Shown here: positions 8,115 to 16,430 of the stretch, piece by piece | Numbering within the stretch: position 1 is the stretch's first letter | Layout of the letters: each line of letters starts with the position of its first letter | Source of the DNA: Streptomyces sp. BK208 | Lineage (GTDB): Bacteria > Actinomycetota > Actinomycetes > Streptomycetales > Streptomycetaceae | Reading direction: 5' to 3' | Length of the DNA: 64,000 nucleotides | Assembly (NCBI RefSeq): GCF_004364245.1 | Contig: NZ_SOAV01000011.1 | Coordinates: forward strand, 186,001-250,000 | Translations under genes and position numbers: made by a program | Notes under the pieces: generated by a model | Told to the model about the DNA's origin: nothing | Databases searched by the model: none | What the model saw: the letters and a program-made list of their open reading frames with translations, nothing else

Positions 8115-8118
8115 GTCC

Positions 8119-8892
8119 TCACTCCGCTCCGGCGTCCGCTCCCCCGGCCACCGTGCCCGCGGGCTCGGCGGGGCCGGGTTCGACGAAGCTGTAGGGCGGC
8201 AGCGGGCCGTTGACCCGGATTTCCAGGTGCGGCATGCTGCCGCGCGCCTGCTCGACGGCTGCCAGGAACTCGTCGGCCGCCTCCCCCTTGACCAGGAACG
8301 AGACGTTGGCGAGCCAGCCGGTGGACTCGGGGCCCACGCTCACCGCGTCGGCGACCGGTTCCAGGGCGCGCTCCAGCGTGGTGGCGTCCTCGGCCTCCTT
8401 GTCCTTGACCGCGGCCGCGACCCTCTCGCCGAGCTGGATCTTCGTCTCGTAGGTACCGCCCCCCGCCTTCCGGTTGGACTCGGCGAGGGCGCGGATCTCG
8501 GGGTTCTGGGCCATCACGTGGTGCAGGACGGCCTCTTCGACGTGGCTGGCCTTGATGTTGTACTCGACCCGGCCGTCCAGCGCCCCGAGGCGTTCCGCGT
8601 AGTGCTCGGCACGCTCGGCGAGCACCCCGGTGACCGCCTCGTCGTCCGGGGCGACACTGCCGAAGCGCATGGGCAGCACACAGCCGCCGGCGCCGACCTC
8701 GCTGAGCACGTTCTGGTGGGCGAGCAGTTCCCTGCGCTTGGGGCGCAGGCCCTCGGGAGCGTCACTGACGACGGCCGCGAGGGCGCCCTCCTTGAGGATG
8801 CGCACCCCGCGCGGCGGGTCGCCGACTCCGGCCGTGCCCTCGGGAAGGGCGGGGTGCGTGGCGGCCGTGATGCCGTAGACGTACGTACTCAC
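8119..8892 (-). CDS. gvpF: gas vesicle protein GvpF (GvpL/GvpF family)
   Basis: A 257-residue GvpF/L family protein. It opens with MSTYVYGITAATHPALPEGT, then shows AAVVSDAPEGLRPKRREL, LPMRFGSVAPDD and LGALDGRVEYNIKASH, which are the conserved family positions. It follows the shell gene gvpA directly (GTGA overlap at 8889-8892), the usual place of GvpF. Cyanobacterial GvpF is known to bind GvpA. The last 30 residues are Pro/Ala/Gly-rich. Confidence 0.93.
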   Translation of the reverse strand: MSTYVYGITAATHPALPEGTAGVGDPPRGVRILKEGALAAVVSDAPEGLRPKRRELLAHQNVLSEVGAGGCVLPMRFGSVAPDDEAVTGVLAERAEHYAERLGALDGRVEYNIKASHVEEAVLHHVMAQNPEIRALAESNRKAGGGTYETKIQLGERVAAAVKDKEAEDATTLERALEPVADAVSVGPESTGWLANVSFLVKGEAADEFLAAVEQARGSMPHLEIRVNGPLPPYSFVEPGPAEPAGTVAGGADAGAE

Positions 8893-9326
8893 TCCTGCTC
8901 CTCCTTCCGGCGCGACGGCGCGGTCTTGCGGGCACGCGGTCGCGAGGAGGTTTCGCGCTCGGAGCCGCTCTCGTCACGGGCCTGCTTGAACGCGTCGGAG
9001 ATGGTCTCGGCGGCGCCGGACAGCGCCCCCTTGGACTTGCCCTTGGCGCCGGACTCGGTGATCGATCCGACCAGGTCGGGCAGGCCCGGGTCCTTGCGGG
9101 GCCCGGCCTCCAGGTCGAGCCGGTTGCATGCCTCGGCGAAGCGCAGATAGGTGTCCACGCTGGCGACGACGACACGGACGTCGATCTTCAGGATCTCGAT
9201 ACCGACCAGGGAGACGCGCACGAATGCGTCGATGACGAGCCCCCTGTCCAGAACAAGCTCGAGCACGTCGTAAAGGCCGCTGCTGCCGCCTCCGCCGCCG
9301 GTCTGTTGTGCCGGTACGACAGTCAT
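8889..9326 (-). CDS. gvpA: gas vesicle shell protein GvpA
   Basis: A 145-residue protein with the highly conserved GvpA core at residues about 18-75 (LYDVLELVLDRGLVIDAFVR and then IEILKIDVRVVVASVDTYL). This core forms the ribs of the gas vesicle wall. A 70-residue charged C-terminal extension makes it twice the length of cyanobacterial GvpA. Such an extension is, as I recall, usual in Streptomyces. The ATG at 9326 has a strong GGAGGAG Shine-Dalgarno. This is the only full GvpA in the window. Confidence 0.95.
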   Translation of the reverse strand: MTVVPAQQTGGGGGSSGLYDVLELVLDRGLVIDAFVRVSLVGIEILKIDVRVVVASVDTYLRFAEACNRLDLEAGPRKDPGLPDLVGSITESGAKGKSKGALSGAAETISDAFKQARDESGSERETSSRPRARKTAPSRRKEEQE

Positions 9327-9386
9327 GCCAGCTACTCCTCCGTCTTCTGTGGCTTGCGTTGCATCTGACTCGGGTCTTGCCGCGGC

Positions 9387-9752
9387 CTAACGGCCGCCGC
9401 GGGCGTCGGAGCGTCCGCGCTCGTAGCGGCGCACTCTCCGGTAGCCCGTGAGCTGTCCCTCCTCGTCCAGTTCCACCTGGTAGCTCGCCATCAGGCTCAT
9501 CGTGTCGGGCACCCGCTCCAGCTCCAGGACCTCGACCTCGAGCGCCCAGCCGTCCTCCGTCTGCTCGAAGGACGACACGGACTCGGCGGTCATACCGGTG
9601 AGCTCCGCCAGCTGGGCTCGCGCCTCGCGCAGAACCTCCATGGGCTTGGGACGGCTCGACCTCTGTGAAGTTTGGGACTTTTGAGACGTATGTGACTTTT
9701 GTGAACTCTGTTGTGAGTCTTGCGAGTCGGATGTGTTTTTCGTGTTCGACAT
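9387..9752 (-). CDS. gvpO: gas vesicle protein GvpO, first gene of the gvp operon
   Basis: A 121-residue protein. Residues about 37-115 match the GvpO family, with PMEVLREARAQLAELTG, WALEVEVLELERVPD and LMASYQVELDEEGQLTGYRR. GvpO acts in expression or assembly of gas vesicles. The first 33 residues are almost only Ser, Gln, Lys and Thr, and are encoded with AT-rich codons that stand out from all neighbours. The start ATG 9752 has a strong GGGGGAGGT ribosome site. A longer frame upstream lacks one and reads Pro/Arg-rich. A 60-bp gap separates it from gvpA. Confidence 0.92.
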   Translation of the reverse strand: MSNTKNTSDSQDSQQSSQKSHTSQKSQTSQRSSRPKPMEVLREARAQLAELTGMTAESVSSFEQTEDGWALEVEVLELERVPDTMSLMASYQVELDEEGQLTGYRRVRRYERGRSDARGGR

Positions 9753-9988
9753 GGCCACCTCCCCCTCCGTGTGGCCGCATGTGTGTTCGCCAAACCTCGC
9801 CGGGCCCACGGGACCGCTCAGCCGCACGTCACCTCCCCCGCGCGGGACGGTCGGACGCGCGCGGGGCGGTAGGCCGCACGAGCTGTTCATTCAGGGGGCT
9901 GGGTCGCGCCGGGCGTTCAGGTGCCGCCGGGTGTTCAGGTGCCGCCGGGCGTTCAGGTGCCGCCGGGTGTTCAGGTGCCGCCGGGTGT
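9753..9988 (-). promoter_or_regulatory. upstream region of the gvp operon
   Basis: This 236-bp gap between the stop of the ligD-type gene and gvpO must hold the gvp promoter if the operon has its own. I found no convincing -35/-10 pair and no clear sigma-B-like GTTT-GGGTA pair. The half away from gvpO is occupied by an 18-bp tandem repeat. Read-through from the ndh-tkt-ligD operon is possible, since all are on the same strand. Confidence 0.4.
9915..9986. repeat. four 18-bp tandem repeats after the ligD-type stop codon
   Basis: Four copies of GTTCAGGTGCCGCCGGGY, starting at 9915, 9933, 9951 and 9969, differ only in the last base. A partial fifth GTTCAG at 9987 overlaps the stop codon of the primase-polymerase gene. 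A degenerate copy inside that gene (around 10004-10018, encoding Arg-Arg-Leu-Asn) suggests the array grew out of the 3' end of the coding region. Every unit carries an in-frame TGA in the direction of that gene. Confidence 0.9.
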
Positions 9989-10924
9989 TCAGCCGCGCAG
10001 CGCGTTCAGGCGCCGCCGGGCGGGCCCCAGGGCACGAGGGCGGTCCATGATCCCGGCCCAGGGCCGGGTGCGGGCCTGGTCCACGGCGTCCGCCACGGTC
10101 CACCGGCGGGCGTGCAGGTCGGGGTCGTCCAGCTGGTCCCAGGAGATGGGCGTGGCCACGGGCGCGCCGGGGCGGGCGCGGACGGTGAAGGGGGCGACCG
10201 CGGTCTGCGCGTAGGCGTTGCGCTGTATGTCGAGGTAGAGCCGGTCCCCGCGGTCCTTCTTGCGGGCGGCGGTGGTGAGCCGGCCGGGGTGCTCCGCCGC
10301 CAGGACGTCCGCGACGGCCCGCGCGAACTCCCGTACGTCGTCGAAGTCCTGGCGTCCGTCCAGCGGGACGACGACGTGCAGCCCGCGGGAGCCGGTGGTC
10401 ATCGGCGCCGAGGGCAGCTTCAGTTCGTCGAGCAGTTCCCGCAGCGGCCGGGCCGCCTCCCGGACCGCCTCGAAGTCGTCCCCGGCCGGGTCGAGGTCGA
10501 AGACCATGCGGTCGGGCCGGTCGATCCGTCCGGTCCGCGACAGCCAGCGGTGCAGGGTGAGCGCGGCCTGGTCGGCGAGGTAGACGAGAGTGGCGGAGTC
10601 GTCACAGACCGTGTGGCAGACCGTGCCGCCCTCCTTGCCCACCTCGACGCGGCCGATCCACTCCGGATAGTGCTCCGGTGTGTTCTTCTGCATGAAGCGC
10701 GGCCCGTCCACCCCGTCCGGGTACCGCTCCAGCATCAGGGGGCGGCCCCGCAGGTGGGGCAGCATGAAGGGGGCGACGGCACGGTGGTAGTCGACGAGAT
10801 CGCCCTTGGTGTACTCCTTCGTGCCGTCGCCGCCCGCCGGGAAGAGCACCTTGTCCGGCCGGTGCACCTCCACGGTGTGCCGCCCGGCCCGCACGGTCCG
10901 CGCGCCGCCCCCGGTCGCGCTCAC
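9989..10924 (-). CDS. LigD-type primase-polymerase (stand-alone PolDom of NHEJ)
   Basis: A 311-residue archaeo-eukaryotic primase-like domain, the polymerase part of bacterial LigD, without ligase or nuclease domains. It fills gaps with ribonucleotides during Ku-dependent end joining. It shows the catalytic Asp pair in VFDLDPAGDDFEAVREA, the TTGSRGLHVVVPL nucleotide-binding motif and the third metal Asp in RLYLDIQRNAYAQT. The start is GTG 10924, which overlaps the transketolase stop as GTGA. Upstream extension is antisense-like. Being third in an operon with NADH dehydrogenase and transketolase is odd for a repair gene. Confidence 0.93.
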   Translation of the reverse strand: MSATGGGARTVRAGRHTVEVHRPDKVLFPAGGDGTKEYTKGDLVDYHRAVAPFMLPHLRGRPLMLERYPDGVDGPRFMQKNTPEHYPEWIGRVEVGKEGGTVCHTVCDDSATLVYLADQAALTLHRWLSRTGRIDRPDRMVFDLDPAGDDFEAVREAARPLRELLDELKLPSAPMTTGSRGLHVVVPLDGRQDFDDVREFARAVADVLAAEHPGRLTTAARKKDRGDRLYLDIQRNAYAQTAVAPFTVRARPGAPVATPISWDQLDDPDLHARRWTVADAVDQARTRPWAGIMDRPRALGPARRRLNALRG

Positions 10925-12768
10925 GGGACGATCGCCTGCTCCACGAGCATGCGTACGGCCGCCTCGACGGACTCGGCGTCGATGCCCGCGGCGCGCAGCT
11001 CCTCCGCCGGGGTCGCGGAGCCCGGCATCGTGGTCACCGCGAGCCGCACCAGGCGGGGCACCGGGCGCCCGTCGGCGAAGGCGTCCAGCACGGCGTCGCC
11101 GATGCCGCCCTCCTGCCGGTGGTCCTCCACGGTCACCAGGCAGCCGGTCTCCTCGGCGGCCGCGCGCAGCGTGGCGCGGTCGACGGGCTTGACCGAGTAC
11201 AGGTCGATCACCCGCACCGGGATGCCGTCCCGGCCCAGCGCGTCGGCCGCGGCGAGCGCCTCGTGCACGGTGACTCCGGCCGCGACCACGGTGAGCCGGT
11301 CCGCGTCGGAGGAGCGCAGCACCTTGCTGCCGCCGACGGGGAACTCCTCGTCGGGACCGTAGATCACCTCGCTCTCGCCGCGCGAGGTGCGCAGATAGCG
11401 GATGCCCTCCAGGCCGGCCATCTCGGCGACCAGGCGCGCGGTCTGGTTGGCGTCGCACGGGTACAGGACGGTGGAGCCGTGGATGGCGCGCATCATCGCG
11501 AGGTCTTCGAGGCCCATCTGGCTGGGCCCGTCCTGGCCGATGGCGACGCCCGCGTGGGAGCCGACGAGGTTGATGCCGGAGCCGCTGACCGCGGCCATCC
11601 GCACGAAGTCGTAGGCGCGGGTCAGGAAGGCGGCGAAGGTGGTCGCGAACGGCACCCAGCCGCGCGCCGCCATCCCCACGGCCGTGGCGACCATCTGCTG
11701 CTCGGCGATGTAGCACTCGAAGTAGCGCTCGGGGTGTTCCTTGGCGAAGTACTCGGCGCGCGTGGAGTCGCCGACCTCGCCGTCGAGGGCCACGACGTCG
11801 CCGCGCGCGGTGCCGACAGCGGCGAGCGCCTCGCCGAACGCGTTGCGGGTGGCGACCTCGTCGCCCTTGTCGTAGCGCGGCAGCTCGGCCTCTCCGCTGC
11901 CCGTCGAGTGCGGGGCCCGGGCGTCCTCCGGCGCGTGCACCCGGACCCGCAGGTCACGCGGGCCGCCCAGTTCCGCCACGGCCTCCTCGGCGTCCGGCAA
12001 CGGCTTGCCGTGCTGTCCCTCGCGGTCCTCCACGGCCTCGACACCCTTGCCCTTGAGGGTGCGGGCGACGATCGCGGTGGGCTGGTCCCTGGTGGACAGG
12101 GCCTCGCCGTAGGCGCGGTCGATGGCGTCGACGTCGTGTCCGTCGATCTCGATCGTGTGCCACCCGAAGGCCCGGAAGCGGCGCGCGTAGGCGTCGAGGT
12201 CGTGGCCGTGCCGGGTGGGCCCGCGCTGGCCGAGCCGGTTGACGTCGACGATCACGGTGAGGTTGTCGAGGCGTTCGTGTCCGGCGTGCTCGGCGGCCTC
12301 CCACACCGACCCCTCGGCCATCTCGCTGTCGCCGCACAGCACCCACACCCGGTAGTCGGTGTGGTCCAGACGCTTCCCGGACAGCGCGATGCCGACGCCC
12401 ACGGGCAGCCCCTGCCCGAGCGAACCGGTGGCCGTCTCGACCCACGGCAGCCGCTGCGGCGTCGGGTGGCCCTCCAGGCGGCTGCCCAGCTTGCGGAAGG
12501 TGAGCAGTTCCTCGTCGTCGATGGCGCCGGCCGCCTTGAAGGCGGAGTAGAGCAGCGGCGAGGCGTGTCCCTTGGACAGCACGAAGCGGTCGTTGCCGGG
12601 GTGGGCGGGGCGCTCGAAGTCGTAGCGGAGGTGGTTGGCCAGCAGTACGGCCATCAGGTCCGCGGCGGACATCGACGACGTCGGGTGCCCGGAGCCCGCG
12701 GCGGCGGACGCCCGTACGCTGTCGACGCGCAACTGCTGGCCGAGATCGACGAGTTCACCGGTGTTCAT
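10921..12768 (-). CDS. tkt: transketolase
   Basis: A 615-residue single-chain transketolase, shorter than the roughly 690-residue housekeeping type and closer in length and motifs to the short, animal-like type. Thiamine pyrophosphate and Mg binding is shown by GDSEMAEGSVWEA with VDVNRLGQ. Substrate positions appear in RFVLSKGHASPLLY, SLGQGLPVGVGIAL and the pyrimidine-domain SHAGVAIGQDGPSQMGLED. It transfers two-carbon units in the pentose phosphate pathway. The ATG at 12768 overlaps the ndh stop (ATGA) and the stop overlaps the primase-polymerase GTG. It is probably not the only transketolase of the organism. Confidence 0.95.
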   Translation of the reverse strand: MNTGELVDLGQQLRVDSVRASAAAGSGHPTSSMSAADLMAVLLANHLRYDFERPAHPGNDRFVLSKGHASPLLYSAFKAAGAIDDEELLTFRKLGSRLEGHPTPQRLPWVETATGSLGQGLPVGVGIALSGKRLDHTDYRVWVLCGDSEMAEGSVWEAAEHAGHERLDNLTVIVDVNRLGQRGPTRHGHDLDAYARRFRAFGWHTIEIDGHDVDAIDRAYGEALSTRDQPTAIVARTLKGKGVEAVEDREGQHGKPLPDAEEAVAELGGPRDLRVRVHAPEDARAPHSTGSGEAELPRYDKGDEVATRNAFGEALAAVGTARGDVVALDGEVGDSTRAEYFAKEHPERYFECYIAEQQMVATAVGMAARGWVPFATTFAAFLTRAYDFVRMAAVSGSGINLVGSHAGVAIGQDGPSQMGLEDLAMMRAIHGSTVLYPCDANQTARLVAEMAGLEGIRYLRTSRGESEVIYGPDEEFPVGGSKVLRSSDADRLTVVAAGVTVHEALAAADALGRDGIPVRVIDLYSVKPVDRATLRAAAEETGCLVTVEDHRQEGGIGDAVLDAFADGRPVPRLVRLAVTTMPGSATPAEELRAAGIDAESVEAAVRMLVEQAIVP

Positions 12769-14789
12769 GAGTTCCCTTCCGAGGTGCGGCTGTCGGTGCG
12801 TTTGACGGGTCCGGGGGCGATGCCGGGCCCGGGGGCCGGCTGGTCCGCCGGGGGCTCGGGGCCGGGGTCGGCGGGCGGGCCCGCGGAGCGGCTCGGTCCG
12901 GACGCGGAGGCGGGCCGCTTGCCGGCGGAGCCCGTGCCGGAGGTGCGGGGGGCCTTGCCCGGCTTGCCGGAGCCTCCCCGGGCGGGGCGTGGTCCGGCAG
13001 CCTCCGCGGCCCGGCGAGGCCTGCCGGAGGCGCGGGGCGAGCCGGACGGTCCCCGCTTCGGGGGCTCCCCTCGGGGCTGGTTCCCGGCCGGTTCCCCGCC
13101 GGGCCGGCTCTCGGCCGGCCCGGCACCGGGCTGGTTCCCGGCGGGCCCGCCACCGGGCTGGTTCCCGGCGGGCCCGCCACCGGACCGGTTCCCGGCGGGC
13201 TCACCACCGGACCGGTTCCAGGCGGGCTCACCACCGGACCGGTTCTCGGCCGGCTCACCGGCCGGCGGGTTTTTCGCGGGGTCGCCGTCCGGGTGTTCCC
13301 CACCCGGCCGGGCCTCGGCCGACCGGTGACGGCCCGGCCTGTCCTTGCCCTCGTCCGGCCCGTGCTCGCCCGGCCCGTCCTCGCCCGGCCGGCTCCCGGC
13401 CGTCCGGTCCCCGCCCGGCTTGTCGCCGGTGTGCCCGTCGGCCGGGCCGCTGCCCGGACCCGCGCCCTTCCCGGCTCCCTCCGGGCGCCCCGGCACCCGC
13501 GCGATCTCGGGCGACGACGACTCCAGGGGCACGGACCAGGACCGTACGAGGCCGAGCTGCACCGCCTGGCGGGGCAGCACCGCGTCGAGCAGCCAGTCGG
13601 CGGCGACCCGCACGCGGTTGCCGGGCATCGCGGCGAGGTGGTAGCCGCGGGTGACCGCGCCCGCCGCCGGGCCGGACATCGGCAGGCCGAGCGGGTTGGC
13701 GGCGGCCTTGACGCCGCCGAGGTCCACGACGAACCCCAGGTCCCGGTGCCGGTAGGCACGCCGCCGGCCGACGCCGAGCGACGCGACGACGTTCTGGGCG
13801 CAGACCTTGCCGTGCCGCCAGGCGTGCTGCGCGGTCATCGGCGTGTACTGGCCCGGCTGGTTCAGGTCGGGCACGGCGGCCACGTCGCCGCAGGCGAACA
13901 GCTCGGGCCGGCCCGGCACCTGGAGGTGGGGGTCGACGAGCAGCCGGCCGCGTTCCATGGGCAGCCCCAGGGACTCCACCAGCGGGTCGGGCCGCACGCC
14001 CACGCACCACACCAGGGTGCGGGTGTCGACGGTCGATCCGTCGGTCAGCACCACCCCGTCGTGCGTGGCCTCCTTCACGGACGTGCCCATCCGCACGTCG
14101 ACTCCCCGCTGCCGCAGGACCCGCTCGGCGGTGCGGGAGAGCCGTTCGTCCATCTCGGGCATGACCCGGGGCGCCACGTCGAGCAGCATCCACCGGGGCC
14201 GCATGCCGGAGCGCGTCGGGTGCCTGCGGACCTGCGCGTCGGTGTACATGGCACCGTGCGCGGCGACCTCGGTGCCGGTGTAGCCCGCGCCGACCACGAC
14301 GAACGTGCACCGCGCGGCGCACTCCTCCGGGTCGTCGGCCGCCGCGGCCAGCTCCACCTGCCGGGTCACGTGGTCGCGCAGGTAGAGCGCCTCCGGCAGC
14401 CCGCGGAAACCGTGGGCGTGCTCGGCGACTCCGGGGATGGGCAGCAGCTTGTTGACACTGCCCGCCGCGAGCACCAGCCGGTCGTAGGGCAGGGTGCCCT
14501 CCTCGCCCTCCGGGCCGGTGTAGCGCACGGTGCGTCCGTCGAGGTCGATGCCGTCGGCCTCGCCGAGCACCAGCCGTACGTGCGGCAGCGTGCCCGACAG
14601 GGACACGCTGACCCGGCGCGGTTCCAGTATCCCGGCGGCGACCTGGGGCAGCAGCGGCAGGTAGAGGAAGTAGTCGGTCGGGTTGAGCAGGGTGATGTCG
14701 GCCTTCTGCCGGGTGAGCCGGGACAGGGTGCGGGCCGTCCGGTACCCGGCGAAGCCGGCACCGACGATCACGATGCGGGGTCGGCTCAC
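12765..14789 (-). CDS. type II NADH dehydrogenase-like flavoprotein with long repetitive tail
   Basis: A 674-residue protein. Residues 1-430 are a two-dinucleotide-binding-domain oxidoreductase of the NDH-2 family. FAD binding appears at VIVGAGFAGYRTARTLSR near the N-terminus, a second GxGxxG at VVVGAGYTGTEVAA, and an ATG motif at LFACGDVAAVPD. NDH-2 passes electrons from NADH to quinone at the membrane without pumping. Residues about 445-674 are a Gly/Pro/Glu/Arg-rich low-complexity tail with nine-residue repeats such as GGEPAGNRS, not part of the family. GTG 14789 follows GGAGG by six bases. Confidence 0.9.
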   Translation of the reverse strand: MSRPRIVIVGAGFAGYRTARTLSRLTRQKADITLLNPTDYFLYLPLLPQVAAGILEPRRVSVSLSGTLPHVRLVLGEADGIDLDGRTVRYTGPEGEEGTLPYDRLVLAAGSVNKLLPIPGVAEHAHGFRGLPEALYLRDHVTRQVELAAAADDPEECAARCTFVVVGAGYTGTEVAAHGAMYTDAQVRRHPTRSGMRPRWMLLDVAPRVMPEMDERLSRTAERVLRQRGVDVRMGTSVKEATHDGVVLTDGSTVDTRTLVWCVGVRPDPLVESLGLPMERGRLLVDPHLQVPGRPELFACGDVAAVPDLNQPGQYTPMTAQHAWRHGKVCAQNVVASLGVGRRRAYRHRDLGFVVDLGGVKAAANPLGLPMSGPAAGAVTRGYHLAAMPGNRVRVAADWLLDAVLPRQAVQLGLVRSWSVPLESSSPEIARVPGRPEGAGKGAGPGSGPADGHTGDKPGGDRTAGSRPGEDGPGEHGPDEGKDRPGRHRSAEARPGGEHPDGDPAKNPPAGEPAENRSGGEPAWNRSGGEPAGNRSGGGPAGNQPGGGPAGNQPGAGPAESRPGGEPAGNQPRGEPPKRGPSGSPRASGRPRRAAEAAGPRPARGGSGKPGKAPRTSGTGSAGKRPASASGPSRSAGPPADPGPEPPADQPAPGPGIAPGPVKRTDSRTSEGNS
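13075..13265. repeat. degenerate 27-bp tandem repeats in the ndh tail
   Basis: Around six to seven units of 27 bp encode GG(E/G)PA(G/W/E)N(R/Q)(S/P). They keep the reading frame. Such arrays can expand or contract without frameshifts, so length may vary between strains. Limits are approximate because the flanks are also Gly/Pro-rich. Confidence 0.75.
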
Positions 14790-15021
14790 GGTTCGCCTCC
14801 GGGCTGTCGCATACCTCGTGAGCCTTCCGCGTCCCCTCGGCCCGGGCGCCCAAACGTCCACGGAGAGGCCGCGCCCCCTACGGCGAAGGAGCCCCGTCGG
14901 TGAACAGGCCGCGGCGGTGAACGGCCGCGACGCGAGCGAGCCGCGACGGCGCCGGTTTCCCGTCCGGCGCCCGGGTACCCGGCCCCGGACCCACCCGCAC
15001 CCTGTCCGGAGGCACCCCCTC

Positions 15022-15984
15022 ATGCCCGAGTACGGCTATTTCCTCTCGTGCGAGCAGTACGGCCCCGCGGAACTGATCGAGCAGGCCCGGATGGCCGAGC
15101 AGGCCGGTTTCCAGGCACTGTGGATCTCCGACCACTACCACCCGTGGAACGACGCCCAGGGCCAGAGCCCGTTCGTCTGGTCCGTGATCGGCGCGCTGTC
15201 CGACGCGGTGTCGCTGCCCGTGGAGACGGCCGTCACCTGTCCCACGGTGCGTATCCACCCGGCGGTGGTGGCCCAGGCCGCGGCGACCAGCGCGGTGATG
15301 ACGGACGGCCGGTTCCGGCTGGGCGTCGGCACCGGCGAGGCGTTGAACGAGCACATCCTCGGTGACGCCTGGCCCGCCGCGCACGTACGCCTGGAGATGC
15401 TGGAGGAGGCCATCCTGATCATGCGCCGGCTGTTCACCGGCGAGGAGGTCAACCACCACGGCACCCACTACACGGTGGAGAACGCCCGCCTGTACACGGT
15501 CCCCGACGAGCCGGTGCCGATCGACATCTCGGGCTTCGGTCCGGCGGCGACGAAGCTGGCGGCCCGGGTCGGCGACGGCTACATCACGATGATGCCGGAC
15601 GCCTCGATGGTGGAGCAGTACCGCAAGGGCGGGGGCGGCGGGAAGCCGGTCAGCGGGGGCACGAAGGTCTGCTACGACACCGACCGGGACGAGGCGGTCC
15701 GCACGGTGCACCGTCTGTGGGCCAACGAGCAGCTGCCCGGCGAGCTGGGCCAGGTGCTGCCCTCGCCGAAGCACTTCGAGCAGGCGCAGACCCTGGTCAC
15801 CGAGGACATGGTGCGCGAGAACCGGGTGTGCGGCGCCGACGTGGACGAACACGTGGCGGAGCTCAAGCAGTTCGCCGACGCCGGATTCGACCGCGTCTAC
15901 GTCAACCAGATCGGCCCCGACATGCGCGGCTTCTTCGACTTCTACCGCACCAAGGTGCTCCCGCAGCTCCAGCAGAGCGCCTGA
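15022..15984 (+). CDS. LLM-class F420-dependent oxidoreductase (G6PDH-like family)
   Basis: A 320-residue luciferase-like TIM barrel. HYHPWNDAQGQSPFVWSVIG, TVRIHPAVVAQAAATSAVM and FRLGVGTGEALNEHILGD fit the subfamily of F420-dependent glucose-6-phosphate dehydrogenase-like proteins (TIGR03557 as I recall it). The true substrate is unknown. The ATG at 15022 has GGAGG nine bases upstream. The frame is open further upstream but reads Arg/Pro-rich across the divergent promoter region. The 232-bp gap to ndh holds a good GGAGG for ndh and otherwise nothing I could identify. A strong hairpin lies just downstream. Confidence 0.92.
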   Translation: MPEYGYFLSCEQYGPAELIEQARMAEQAGFQALWISDHYHPWNDAQGQSPFVWSVIGALSDAVSLPVETAVTCPTVRIHPAVVAQAAATSAVMTDGRFRLGVGTGEALNEHILGDAWPAAHVRLEMLEEAILIMRRLFTGEEVNHHGTHYTVENARLYTVPDEPVPIDISGFGPAATKLAARVGDGYITMMPDASMVEQYRKGGGGGKPVSGGTKVCYDTDRDEAVRTVHRLWANEQLPGELGQVLPSPKHFEQAQTLVTEDMVRENRVCGADVDEHVAELKQFADAGFDRVYVNQIGPDMRGFFDFYRTKVLPQLQQSA

Positions 15985-16014
15985 CGCGGGCCACGGAGCC
16001 GGCAGGCCGGCACA

Positions 16015-16056
16015 GGACCGCGCCCCGCACGGAAGACTCCGTGCGGGGCGCGGTCC
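16015..16056 (+). terminator. strong hairpin terminator after the LLM oxidoreductase
   Basis: Perfect 18-bp stem (16015-16032 with 16039-16056) and a 6-nt loop AAGACT, 30 bases after the stop. The next gene remnant is convergent, so it can serve both strands. No T-tract. Confidence 0.9.
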
Positions 16057-16092
16057 GTCCTGTGCTCGCGGCCGGTCAACCCTGGCGGCCGG

Positions 16093-16430
16093 TCAGCCGT
16101 GCTCGCGCCTGGCCTCGGGGGCGATGTCGTCCCGGCGAGGAGCGGCCGGCCCGGTGCCGCCCGGAGCGGGCGTGCCCGCGCCCGGGGCGCCGGTCGCACC
16201 GCCCGCACCGCCGGGCGCGACGGGGGGCATCGGCGGATACGGCGTACCGGGTCCGGTCCGCGGCACGCCGGGCGCGTCACCGCCGGCGACGTGTCCGTGG
16301 CCGCCGCCGTGGGGGGGGAGCCGGGCGCGGGGGTGTGCGGCCGGGCGGCGCCCCGCAGCAGGTAGGCCGCGACACCCTGGAGGGCGGCCGTGATCAGGGT
16401 GTTGCGGGTATCCGTCGGCCGGACTTCCAC
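16093..16430 (-). pseudogene. small gene interrupted by two frame lesions
   Basis: The minus strand reads a plausible start, PTDTRNTLITAALQGVAAYL, in one frame. After a run of eight C (16311-16318) the plausible protein continues in another frame with GGGHGHVAGGD and a Pro/Gly/Ala-rich tail to the stop at 16093. One extra C would join them. Just upstream a 14-bp tandem duplication has moved the only good ATG (16444) out of frame, leaving GTG 16430. Sequencing error, a decayed gene or slippage-switched expression are all possible. No function is recognised, and the tail looks disordered. Confidence 0.45.

Noticed and set aside
9915..9992. Possible CRISPR-like array
   Set aside because: Units are 18 bp with no spacers and no cas genes. 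It is a simple tandem repeat.
12765..15023. Extended ndh start adding about 78 residues
   Set aside because: The extra part is Arg/Pro-rich and overlaps the divergent promoter region. GTG 14789 has GGAGG at the right distance and begins with the FAD-binding strand.
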